Below are positions 47,301 through 57,100 of a stretch of DNA of 64,000 nt, in pieces (the stretch's first letter is position 1; each line of letters begins with the position of its first letter). The stretch spans positions 496,001-560,000 of the forward strand of contig OY754464.1 of assembly GCA_963575645.1 (NCBI GenBank). Direction: 5' to 3'. Position numbers and translations under genes: made by a program. The notes below the pieces were generated by a model, which searched no databases, was not told where the DNA came from, and saw only the letters and a program-made list of their open reading frames with translations. Source of the stretch: Xanthostigma xanthostigma (taxonomy: Eukaryota; Arthropoda; Insecta; Raphidioptera; Raphidiidae).

Positions 47301-50300
47301 ATTAAATATTGATTTTTTCATATCTACTAACCCACTTAGTTTAATGGTTTCGTACAGAATTGAACGCAAAAATGTGGTCTCTTCTACATCGTTCCATTGT
47401 GTCACCCCAACAATTAACCCCCTTCCTACATTTTCTAGAAGAAAAAAATCATGTTATAAAAGAAAGAAACATCCATGTATGAAAGTCAATCAAAATCGTC
47501 TGAGAAAACAATAAAATTACTTTCCCGTTTTTGAAGGGTTACTTCCAGTGCCTTAACTAGAGACCCTGGGGGGAGGGAGTAGAAATGACCAGACCAGGAC
47601 CAAGTTTTAAGATAGAACATTTTTCAAGGGCATTGTTATAGAAGCTCACACCGGGCGCATAAAAATCTAGTTACGGCACTGGTTACATTTGATCTGGGAT
47701 CGATTTTGTAAGTTGGCCATTACAAAATTTGAGCAAAATTGATCCAATGGTTTGAGTTCTAGTTGGATCCTGGTTTGTGTCTACCACAGATAAACAGACA
47801 GTTGACAGGCAGACATTAAAAACTACAAAACAATTTGGATTTGACGTGTTTTTAACATTACTATGTATAACTTAAACCAATAAATCTATCTATCTATCTA
47901 TCATGTAAATTCGCCAAAAACACATAATCGAATTTTTTCACAATGCGCAATCACAATTACTATACACAGCAACAGGAATGTAGAGGATATAAAAATGTAA
48001 ATTGTGAAAACGAAATCAAAACTTTCAGTGCAATGTCAACTCGACTCCTGGCTGGAATATGGTGGCTCTTTGTTTTAATCGTATTATCGTCCTACACCGC
48101 TAATTTGGCAGCTTTTTTGACCGTTGAACATAAAGTGATGCCAATCCGAAATGTAGAAGATTTAGCAAATCAAGAAGCTATAGAGTATGGTACAGTTCGC
48201 GATAGTGCAACGGCTGACTTTTTCAGAGTAAGTACAACTCAAATATCATTCAAGGCTTCCACGGCCGGTGTTGATCCAAATCTTTTTGGTATTCGGGCTT
48301 GCACACACCGTGGTTTAGTAACATCTTACAACGTTGCTGGTCTTTATTTCGTTTTGTTTCTCTTTACAGAAATCTCGAATGGAAATTCATAAACAAATTT
48401 GGCGGTATATGTCTCAGAACGATCACGTGTTCACTTCGTCAGATGACGAAGGACATCGTAGAGTAATGAGTCAAACAAACTACGCCTTTTTTATGGAGTC
48501 GGCTACAATTGAATATTTGGTTGAGCGTAATTGCACTTTAGCACAGATTGGTGGCATGTTGGACAACAAAGGATACGGCTTTGCTATGCGCAAAAGTAAT
48601 GTTTTGGTAGTTATTTGTGTTGTGAAATTAAATATGACATTAATTTATTATTATGTTTTTATTCCCCTAATGTTTTTGCTTTATATCTTCGTAAACAATC
48701 CAAACAAATCTAAAACTTGTAAACGTGTACCATGACACAATTTGGGCGCATTAAGATTCCGCATTAAAAGTACCGGAACACCCACTTTTAACTTTCATTT
48801 ATTGAGAAGGCATTTCCTTTTAAAGGTTAATTTTTGAGAAAAAATTGGTTATCTGTAAAGTCGGTTTACGGACGATAGTTTTACGTGATAACGTATTCCG
48901 TAATACATAACCTAAATTTATATAATAATTATAATAATTCGAATCTATGATATTGCATCTTTCGCTTCAAATTTAGGTTAATTTTATTTATTTAAATTAC
49001 TCACCATATAATATAATTGTTTTTTTTAACTTTCTTTCTTTCGTATTTATTTTAAGTCTCAAAGATTAGCTGTCATAATATTTATAAAACAATTGTTCAA
49101 TTCCAAAACCTCCTTACAATATTTAAGTATTTTCATACGTCAAAAAATTGATTTTTATAATGATAAAATTTGTAAGAAAACGATTTTTTCGAGAGATGAG
49201 ACCTAGCTAAAACGATTTTTTGCCCCCAAAAATCCCTTTTCAGTAAATTTCATCCAAATCGTTAGGGCCGTTTTCGAGAAAAGCACGCACAGGGTCAGGC
49301 GGAACGTTACGACCGTTAGGAACGTTACACTTTTTCGTGCATGCAGCCGGTGTTTTATCAATTTATAAGATTGGTGATTCATCAATTTATAAGACGTTAT
49401 CACGTCAAAAAGTATTTTTTTTTTAAATTTCATCAGAATCGGCCCAGTGGTTTGGCCGTCAAAGCGTAACTTCATAAAATAATGCAACCCCTACTTCATC
49501 CCCATAGAGGTTGAATTTTGAAAAAAGTAGCTTATGTCCTTCCCCTGGCTTCAAACTATTTCCATATTAAATTTCATCACAATCGGTCCAGCGGTTTGGC
49601 CGTGAAAGCGTAACAAACAGTTACTTTCGAATTTATAACATTACTGTGTATTTTAATAAATTTTTATTTATAGTAGGTAGTAATCAATTGGTAAATAAAT
49701 TAAACTTGTCGCAAAACTGAGTTTATTCTGTTTTCTTTTATTGTTTAAGACAGTACACATAGAGAAGCGTTGACCACGGAAATATTAAGATTGCAAGAAA
49801 GTGGAAAGCTCGTTGAGCTAAAAGTAAAATGGTGGAAGGAAATGCACGTTGACACGCCGTGTCAGGTACGTAATCAAAAATGGCGTATGGAAGTGTTGCC
49901 AGATCATAGAACTTTTACAACTGGAATAATAAAACTTGTTGCCAGAATAATATATCTGCCTAATTTTTTAACACGCTTATATTAGCTTGATCTGTATGTA
50001 ATGTACCTATGTAAAGGAATCTTTCAGTGTAATGTTCACCGATTTCAAGAAGTCTGATTAACTTGAAAATTTGCACACGTGTCAAAGACAGATGACAATA
50101 TAATTATTTCATAAAAATAAATTTGAATTTCAAAATTTTGAAAAAGTACTTTTGATGTTTTGAGACTAAAATTTAAAAAATAAATTATAGTTCAAAAAAA
50201 CTAAAAAAACACGCTTTAATAGCAAACCGAACTAAAAAGTAGAAAGTAATTATAATTTCAATCATAGTTAAAAGCGTGGGGTGCCAATTACTATATTTTC

Positions 50301-50891
50301 ATTATACATAACTCTAATTTTATAAATAGCTACCAATATTACATTTAATATCATGCACCCCACGCTTTTTTAGTATAATTGAATTATTTTGTTAATATAA
50401 TTATTACTAAGTTTAATCAATTGACCGAAGTATCCCGGATGCCGAAGCAGTAAATTTATATCTATCCATTTCTTGCACCTTTCCCTGCGGGAAAGTACAG
50501 ACAATTTCCGTTCCATGATAAAAGTTCTATGGGCAGACCCTTGACGGAGAGAAATTTATGAATTATTAATTTATTTTGAAAATAACAGGAAGCGACCAAA
50601 CAAAATAGCGAGCTGAGTTTGGAAAATATTGGCGGAACGTACGTGGTTATGGTGATGGGAATTTTCATGGCTTTTGTGTTATCGTTTGTGGAACTTCTTA
50701 TCTCCACGTTCAGACGTTCTGTCGAAAAGAAAATATCGTTTCGAGAAGAACTTGTTGCGGAAATTAAATTTTTGCTCAGATGTAGTCAATTGGTAAAACC
50801 AAGTTGTTTGCAAAGCAAGAAAATGTTCGAAGATGAAAGTCCTCGCCCGGAACTGGATAACGAATCAAATTTATTGGCCGAAAAATATTAG
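41206..50891 (+). CDS. Gene 2: kainate-type ionotropic glutamate receptor (complete, 12 exons)
   Basis: Glutamate-gated cation channel subunit. Exons: 41206-41311, 42246-42401, 43214-43553, 44052-44508, 44972-45217, 45850-46056, 46830-46914, 46986-47262, 48029-48227, 48370-48595, 49750-49865, 50589-50891; 2718 nt, 905 residues, close to the roughly 900 usual for kainate receptors. Signal peptide about 1-30, ATD about 36-420, S1 about 430-550, M1 about 559-579, pore loop about 602-620, M3 about 633-656, S2 to about 805, M4 about 816-838. Ligand residues Arg519, Thr686 and Glu734 are present. Odd points: Ser617 replaces Gln/Arg at the Q/R site (LMSQG), SERGD replaces the usual TYxRE context, the linker before S1 is strongly acidic, and the pore exit reads API rather than PK. 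The ATG at 41206 precedes the only hydrophobic leader; a second ATG at 41218 is possible. Confidence 0.93.
41420..41745 (+). repeat. Interspersed repeat X, copy 1
   Basis: Very similar to 59026-59410 (acaacttctaagtaattaaa, gaacactgcatcgtcttaac, cttcgattttgtgttcagac). In gene 2 intron 1. Family unknown. Confidence 0.7.
42246..42401 (+). CDS. Gene 2 exon 2 (start of ATD)
   Basis: Acceptor acattatag, donor gtacct, phase 1 at both ends. Encodes [18 protein letters not shown] and LPQHQISAF; the GGLF start is conserved with gene 3 exon 2. Confidence 0.9.
42507..42657 (+). mobile_element. SINE B, copy 2 (tRNA-related)
   Basis: Head catcaagctaaggtggccgc, diverged B box gtacgttcgtgtccg, body ending gtgcagtgtaaaatacac. 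In gene 2 intron 2. Confidence 0.65.
42917..43175 (+). repeat. Interspersed repeat R3, copy 2
   Basis: Opens agtggcccggttccgctt; contains tatagcctatgtccattctg. Ends about 40 bases before gene 2 exon 3. Confidence 0.6.
43214..43553 (+). CDS. Gene 2 exon 3 (ATD)
   Basis: Acceptor attttcag, donor gttaaa (T at +3, weak). Encodes [44 protein letters not shown] and DDYR. The same junction in gene 3 also uses a gtta donor. Confidence 0.9.
43612..44005 (-). repeat. Interspersed repeat Y, copy 2
   Basis: Complement of the 12476 block: gtaactaaattgcgccctg at one end and caaacgcgccattag at the other. It fills most of gene 2 intron 3. Confidence 0.6.
44052..44508 (+). CDS. Gene 2 exon 4 (ATD)
   Basis: Acceptor tattttcag, donor gtaagt. 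Encodes [43 protein letters not shown] and LINDMKM. It covers three exons of gene 1 without an intron. Confidence 0.93.
44972..45217 (+). CDS. Gene 2 exon 5 (end of ATD, acidic linker)
   Basis: Acceptor ggcgtag, donor gtgagt, 82 codons. Encodes [19 protein letters not shown], then an acidic stretch ([13 protein letters not shown]) and NFTVLVVL. With this acceptor the exon carries six residues more before GLTG than genes 1 and 3, so the exact start is less certain than the rest. Confidence 0.85.
45430..45620. repeat. Interspersed repeat V, copy 2
   Basis: Shares aattttgacctaaattagta and ggaatggtaaaa with 2870-3110. In gene 2 intron 5. Confidence 0.45.
45850..46056 (+). CDS. Gene 2 exon 6 (S1)
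   Basis: Acceptor attttcag, donor gtaagt. Encodes [26 protein letters not shown] and [11 protein letters not shown]. Confidence 0.93.
46413..46813. mobile_element. Palindromic MITE P, copy 2
   Basis: Terminal arms contain ccaaatctttttggtttccgg and complement, and cgtttcgtctacaactgcgg and complement. Its right end lies about 16 bases before gene 2 exon 7. Confidence 0.85.
46830..46914 (+). CDS. Gene 2 exon 7 (S1, ligand Arg)
   Basis: Short exon, 85 nt, acceptor ttgtttcag, donor gtaatt, phase 0 in and phase 1 out. Encodes [19 protein letters not shown] and DFTMPFLQT; the Arg of SERGD is residue 519. A palindromic MITE ends about 16 bases before the exon. Confidence 0.93.
46986..47262 (+). CDS. 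Gene 2 exon 8 (M1 and pore loop)
   Basis: Acceptor attttcag, donor gtaaga. Encodes [11 protein letters not shown]1, [12 protein letters not shown] and the pore helix [17 protein letters not shown]. The Q/R-site codon is agc (Ser617) at 47237-47239. Confidence 0.95.
47263..48028. other. Gene 2 intron 8, no exon seen
   Basis: Contains a tcta/atct microsatellite (47881-47902) and an interspersed fragment at 47690-47860. Nothing else. Confidence 0.4.
48029..48227 (+). CDS. Gene 2 exon 9 (M3)
   Basis: Acceptor actttcag, donor gtaagt. Encodes [30 protein letters not shown] and [10 protein letters not shown] with Thr686. Confidence 0.95.
48255..48302. mobile_element. Terminal fragment of MITE P
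   Basis: About 48 bases matching the outer end of copy 2 (cggccggtgttgatccaaat) within a 142-nt gene 2 intron. Confidence 0.6.
48370..48595 (+). CDS. Gene 2 exon 10 (S2)
   Basis: Acceptor tctttacag, donor gtaatg. Encodes [30 protein letters not shown] with Glu734, and GYGFAMRK. Confidence 0.94.
48842..49407 (-). mobile_element. R1 repeat family, copy 4 (long form)
   Basis: Reverse orientation copy inside gene 2 intron 10. Same ends and core as copies 1, 2 and 5. Confidence 0.8.
49750..49865 (+). CDS. Gene 2 exon 11 (end of S2)
   Basis: Acceptor ttgtttaag, donor gtacgt. Encodes [17 protein letters not shown] and [14 protein letters not shown] with the conserved second Cys. Confidence 0.92.
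50035..50400 (-). repeat. Interspersed repeat Z, copy 2
   Basis: Inverted relative of 8730-9120, in gene 2 intron 11. Internally it has gcgtggggtgcc at 50274 and the inverted gcaccccacgc at 50356. Confidence 0.6.
50589..50891 (+). CDS. Gene 2 exon 12 (M4 and tail)
   Basis: Acceptor aaataacag, stop TAG at 50889-50891, 100 residues. Encodes [19 protein letters not shown] (M4) and [16 protein letters not shown], then an acidic tail ending LLAEKY. Unlike gene 1 there is no intron between M4 and tail. Confidence 0.92.
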   Translation, partial: EATKQNSELSLENIGGTYVVMVMGIFMAFVLSFVELLISTFRRSVEKKISFREELVAEIKFLLRCSQLVKPSCLQSKKMFEDESPRPELDNESNLLAEKY

Positions 50892-51005
50892 ATGATTCGT
50901 TCTGCGAAGTATCTATTAGTATCTAACGTTCGATCGAGAGTTCTCCAAGTGTACAAAGTACAGATTCTAGAGACTGCCATTGCGTTTTGGTTTTTTGAGT
51001 GTTTA

Positions 51006-51980
51006 CAGGGCCGTCTTTGGAACATGCGAGGTCCTGGACCGAAAAAAGCTTGGAGGCACCTTTAAGGAATTCGTAATGGGTCAACAGAAGATCAATGTTC
51101 ATGAATCTTTTAATCAAACATTTTTATTTTTATATTTCATTTAATTAAAAAAAAATTGGTTGTCTGTAAAGTCGGTTTACGGACGATAGTTTTACGTGAT
51201 AACGTATTCCGTAATACATAACCTAAATTCTACATATAATAATTATAATAATTCGAATCTATGATATTGCATCTTTCGCTTCAAATTTAGGTTAATTTTA
51301 TTTATTAAAATTACTCACCACCTATAATAATAATTGTTTTTTTAACTTTCTTTCCTTCGTATTTATTTTAAGTCTCAAAGATTAACTGTCATAATATATT
51401 GAAAACAATTGTTTCATTGTTTATATAAAATTCCTAAACCTACTTACAATATTTAGATATTTTCATACGTCAAAAAATTGATTTTTATAATGATAAAATT
51501 TGTATGAAAACGATTTTTTCGAGAGATGAGACCTAGCTAAAACGATTTTTTGCCCCCCAAAATCCCTTTTCAGTAAATTTCATCCAAATCGTTAGGGCCG
51601 TTTTCGAGAAAAGCACGTACAGGGTCAGGCGGAACGTTAGGAACGTTACACTTTTTCGTGTATGCAGCCGGTGTTTCATCAAATTATAAGATTGGTGATT
51701 CATCAATTTATAAGACGTTATCACGTCAAAAAAAAACGTTACAATTACTTATTTCCCAAAAATAAAAAATAAAGAATACTTACTTCTTACCAAAACAGTT
51801 TTATTAGCGGATGTACATTTCGGGAGCTATGCTCTCATCTTCAGCAAACACTAAACTCATATATTTTTATTTATTTCCCATTCAATTTTGCATATTTTCG
51901 AGGTCTTGAATGTTAGGGGTGCGTTAATGTTTGAGGGCCTGAGTCAGGCCCCGATCGGTCCACACCTAAAGACGGCCCTG
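51006..51980. mobile_element. hAT-like non-autonomous element with nested R1
   Basis: Terminal inverted repeats cagggccgtcttt and aaagacggccctg. Flanked by 8-base direct repeats, agtgttta at 50998-51005 and agtgtttt at 51981-51988, as expected for hAT. R1 copy 5 occupies 51153-51727. No transposase coding. Confidence 0.78.
51153..51727 (-). mobile_element. R1 repeat family, copy 5 (long form, nested)
   Basis: Reverse orientation, inserted within the hAT-like element at 51006-51980. Confidence 0.8.
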
Positions 51981-51988
51981 AGTGTTTT

Positions 51989-52456
51989 CATTAAAAATTC
52001 TGCTGCGCAAACTCCGTATTTTTAACTTGCCGCTATTGAAAATTTTCAAAAATTCGGGAAATTAGAGTTTTTACAGTTAAAAAAAAATGATTTCTCTAAG
52101 AAAATCTTAAAGGAAACAGAAGTTGGGAAACGGTAGTCTCTTAGAATGAAAGAAGATAAAAAATGAATTAAACAGAAATGATGAATTTGTTGTTATATTT
52201 TAAATATTCATAGCTAATGTACTGTAAAAATAAAAAAAAATCTATCTAAACTTGTTAAATCAATTTTTATTTGTAAACATTTCAGCCGTTCTTAAATTTA
52301 TGGTTGTTGAATCCTCAAATCCTCCGTTTTAAAATCTTTGATTAACGTATGATTTCAATATAAACATTATGGACCAATTTTTTAAACAATATATTGACAA
52401 AATATAAAATATTAATTCAATAAATTAACGTTTCAAATCTTTGATTAACGTCTGAT
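51989..52456. other. Intergenic DNA between genes 2 and 3
   Basis: AT-rich; 52330-52440 is a degenerate version of the following inverted repeat arm (gaccaattttttaaacaata). No exon. Confidence 0.4.
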
Positions 52457-52745
52457 TAGAACTCTTCAACAAATAAAATTATCGACCAATTTTTCAGACA
52501 ATATATTAACAAAAATAACTTAATGTATTAATTAATTTTGTGTTAATCATTGTCTGAAAAATTGGTCGATAATTTTATTTGTTGAAAAATAACGTTGTTT
52601 TCCGGATTTAGTTTTCTTTAGAATTGAGCTAAAAATAAAAAAGATAATTATTAATTAGTTTCTAACAGTCATGCGCAGTAGCCAAAAATTGTTCCAAAAC
52701 CGAAACAAGCAGTTGCGTTTTAGCTACTGCGCATGGCTGTTACGA
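52457..52745. repeat. Two adjacent inverted repeats
   Basis: 52465-52590 has arms of about 45 bases around aattatcgaccaatttttca and its complement; 52665-52742 has arms of about 20 bases, aacagtcatgcgcagtagc and complement. Confidence 0.82.
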
Positions 52746-53266
52746 TTCTGTTACCGTTCGCAGGGAGGTCGGAACAGAGCTATTGTTATTTTGTGACAAG
52801 GCCATGGCCGATTATCTGGCAAACTTTTACGCTCACAAAGTTGCCTAATTTCCTTCACTCGAGTAGATTACTAATAGGAAAGTTGAAAAATGTGTTGAAG
52901 TTAGCGAGAAAACTGTATATATAGGTTTTTCTAAGTACAATACGTGACACAAACTTTTTGCCAATTTCTCTTATATTCAAATATCAAACAATAAATTGGT
53001 AAATAATATAATCATAATATTTATACAAGTTGTTTATAAAACAATGCTTCAAATTACCTTATTTATTCTGCAATATCAAAAAACGAAAAAATTAAAGAGG
53101 TTATTTCTAGAAGTGGGTACTAAAAAAAGATCTTAATTAAAACATTTTCAATACCAACTACAATTTTAACATTTTTGTTTGAAATATATATTTATATATA
53201 TTTTTTAATTTATTGACAATAAATTGGCTTCTTCGCAGTGTTCATTCGAAAAAATAAATTTAAAAA

Positions 53267-53448
53267 AAATGGTTTTCTGTAAAGTCGGTTTACGGACGAT
53301 AGTTTTACGTGATAACGTATTCCGCTCGAATATCATATTTAATAATACATTACTGCGCTCTCGCTTGCACGCACAGGGTCAGGCGGAACGTTACACTTTT
53401 TCATGCGTGCAGCTGGTGTTTCATCAATTTATAAGACGTTATCACGTC
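53267..53448 (-). mobile_element. R1 repeat family, copy 6 (deleted short form)
   Basis: Only about 180 bases: both ends of the family with most of the core missing. The residual core (gctcgaatatcatattt, then tgcgctctcgctt) links it to copy 3. Lies between genes 2 and 3. Confidence 0.75.
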
Positions 53449-53488
53449 AAAAAATTATGGTAGGTACACCGAAAAATTTTATAAGAAA

Positions 53489-53705
53489 CTAGTGGCCCGG
53501 TCCGGCTTCTTCCGAATTTGTAGATTGCTATACCGTTTATTCGTCGACTTACGTTTGCAAAATTGGCCTCCACGAAAAGCGCTTTTATTTTAACGCGATA
53601 ATATATAGCCTATGTCCATCCTGAATATTTATTCTAACTAATGGTGAAATAATACACACCAACTCACAAAATTTGCACTCTCTCTTTATAATATTAGTAA
53701 AGATT
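53489..53705 (+). repeat. Interspersed repeat R3, copy 3
   Basis: Opens actagtggcccggtccggct, ends ataatattagtaaagat. Immediately follows R1 copy 6. Confidence 0.6.
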
Positions 53706-54071
53706 CTATACTAACTTACTAAGCAACGGAGATAAAGCTTGAGGCATGTTTTGATAAACACCCTATATTTTAATCTACTGGGAAATGATAAAAATAGAAT
53801 TATTTGTGGAACATGTGAGTGTGTTTTATACACAAACTACACGCGGAATGCAAAAGTTTAAAATAACCATTCACAGATGAAGTACCGTCGCGTTATGGCG
53901 TCGTTCTAAAAATGAAAATATTATTTGTTTTCAATTGAAATTTATTTGAGTACATTTTATATTTTTCTAAGCAAATACAACAATAGTTTAATACTGAAGT
54001 TATTTAAACGTGCTGAACATTGTTTTAAATCGATTGTTTTTTAAAAAATATGTCACCACCATAAAATAAAA

Positions 54072-54171
54072 ATGAAAAATATTGTGGGCATTGTTACGTT
54101 TTTGACTATTTTTATATCTGTTTTATTTAATTGCTGTGATGGCAAAGTCTCTTTTCCTAACTATAATGTAG
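54072..54171 (+). CDS. Gene 3 exon 1 (signal peptide)
   Basis: ATG at 54072, hydrophobic leader [16 protein letters not shown] then CCDGKVSF; donor gtaagt after one base of a Gly codon, same phase as gene 2 exon 1. Confidence 0.88.
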
Positions 54172-57100
54172 GTAAGTAACTGAATAATTAAAATTTGAAA
54201 ATAATAACAATAACAGACAGTAAGGTTTGTTGTTAAAAATATTTATTTTTATCATACTGTGGCAAAGATGTGCTCTTTTTGGATTTTTTAATTGAAAACA
54301 AATGTTCCGAATATTAGTAACCTAGCTATTAGTCAAAGATCCGGTATTAGAAATATATACCCTCCTCTGTTATTTGTTTATGACAATGATTGTATGTTAG
54401 AAAATATACACATTGATAAATCGCACATGGGTTGCCCAACTAAATCACGTATCTATGGTGTAAAATAAATTCTAATTACCTTTTTTGGATCAACTTCCCC
54501 GATTGGTTAATCATAAAAATCGAACCTAAGATGAGAGAATATGACACAAGGATTTGGAATATTCCATTGATTCTATACATAAATATAGATCATCCACATA
54601 AACATACCTTGTAAATAGTCGTGTTCTGTGTACTTTGAGTTTATTTGTTATGTTAACATCTTATTTGTGTCATATTTTCTCATCTTAGGCTTGATTTTTA
54701 AGATTGACAAATCGGAGAAGTTGATTCAAAAAAGTCAATTAGAATTTATTTAATTTAACAGCATCGGTACGCGATTTAGCTAGGCAACCCATTTGCGATT
54801 TATCAACGTAGGTACCTATATATTATACTATAAAACTCGGAAAGTGGCCTCTTATACAGAGCGTTATATGGGAGAGAGGCAAAATCAATGTATAAGAATC
54901 TGTTAGAGATATGCGGAATTTAGCTCAGAAGAGAATCTCTAACGAGATTCTCCGATCTAACATATAATCATTGTCATCATCAAATAACAGATGACGGTAT
55001 ATATTTTTAATACCGTATTTCGCATTATATAGTTTGCTACAATTGTTCTAAATATTGTTCGCTAGAAATTACTAGAACCTTTTTTTAACTATAGGTGGAT
55101 TGTTTGAAACGGACGAAACAAATGAACATGAGCTGGCCTTTAGACTGGCCACAAAAATAATAAAGAAAGACAGAGAAATTTTACCGGATCATTCGTTGAC
55201 TCCACTTATAAATCGTGTTCCAAGCGACAACAGCCTCATTGTTTCAAAATCAGGTAATTATTGACAACCACACAATTTTCGATTTTTCAGTTCCGTCTGT
55301 AAGTAAAATATATTGGGCACTACTCTCTTATATAGAAGCATGTAAAGTTATCCATTACGCACTAGTGCCGTAAAGTATAACAAAACTGATCGCGATAAAC
55401 CAATTCCACAGTAAGTCACTCTGTCCATCAATTGTTCTTTTTTAGTCTACTATTAGAAGTGACTTTTGTTCATACTGTCAAAAATTTTGAAAATGAAGTG
55501 AAAACCAGCTATTTTATAGGTGTCGTACAAAAAAATATAACGTATATCTCGGGCGTAATGATATTATCACTCGTGTGAGTGTGTTAAAACTTGCTGACTC
55601 TCGTTATAACATCATATCACTCGTCGATAATATACTGCCTTACAACCTAAATACATAAACTAATTGTTGTGAAATTTTTTTTAAATTTAAGAAGCTTTTC
55701 TAAATATTACTAGTCGATGAAGTTGATTTTTTTTGCAAATTTCGGGCTCAAAGGTTCATTTCGAGTTAAAGTCGGTTTCTTCTTTTTTCTTTTTGGATCC
55801 TTCTCGGTATGAGAATTCATTTCCGACATTAAATACCGAAGTCATATAGCCGAACTTGTAGAGGCATGCCTTCATTCTAATAAATATAAAATGATTTTAA
55901 ATAATGATCTTACCGGCTATTTTGCATATTTGAAACTCACTAGAGATTCGAAACACGCGTGTGATTAAAATAATTATATTTCTATTAGTGATTAAATTAT
56001 AACAAGTCTATCAAAATAATAAATACTTTCCACGCAATCCTACTAATTATTATAAAACCAACTCTACAGTTCACCTCCGTAACATTTCAGTCTGGTTTGC
56101 GTACATTGCTGTTATGTTCAACAGATGGCACACCCGTTGTCGCAAAATATTTAGTACAGCGTGTGTTGCTTTAACGCTCAACAGACGGCGCTATATTCAA
56201 CAGATGACGCCCACGTTGCCGAAAAATATTTAGGATAACGTGTGTTGCTTTAAGTCCAACAGACGATGCTGTTTTTCATTAAAAAAAATATTTCCACCTG
56301 TCACATATACAGGGTGGTCGCTTAAGTGTGCAACATATGGGAAAATTTGTAATTAAATGCACAACCAAAATACAAATATTGCCAAAAGTTGGTGCATGTC
56401 CGATAATCATTTTTGGTGCTCTTAGAATTGTTGAAACTCAAACAGCATACAGGGTGTTTAATATCGTTGCAACAAACATAAAGTTTGTGATTCCATAAAA
56501 AATTAAAAATGTAAGTTAATTTTACAAATATTATGCCTGAATTTGAACAAAGTTATGCGAAATTGATTTGATTTTGAATAATTTATTAGTGTGTTTAAGG
56601 TAAGTATAAAAAAAATTTTCAAAAAAATTATAATTTTGGTTTTTCAAAAAAAAAAATTTTTTTTTAGAAGGACATGTTTTGGTATTTGGGCATAACTTTT
56701 AATTCTAAACAACTTTTTCTTATAACATTTTGCTGAATTTTTTGAAATAAGGACACTTTAAGTACTCTTGTACATATTTTATATTTTTTGACCCACCCTG
56801 TATGCTGTTTGAGTTTCAACAATTCTAAGAGCACCTAAAATGATTATCGGACATGCACCAACTTTTGGCAATATTTGTATTTTGGTTGTGCATTTAATTA
56901 AAAATTTTCCCATATGTTGCACACTTAAGTGACCACACTGTATATTAAGTATATATAATAAAAATATGCGCGTACTCGAATGCAACGTTGTGTCAAAATC
57001 TCAATGCAATCGGTGAATAATTTTCGAAGATTTAAAATTTTAAATAACTGAACATTTACATTTTTATTTGTATAGAAATAGATTGTGCCATACCCTATTT

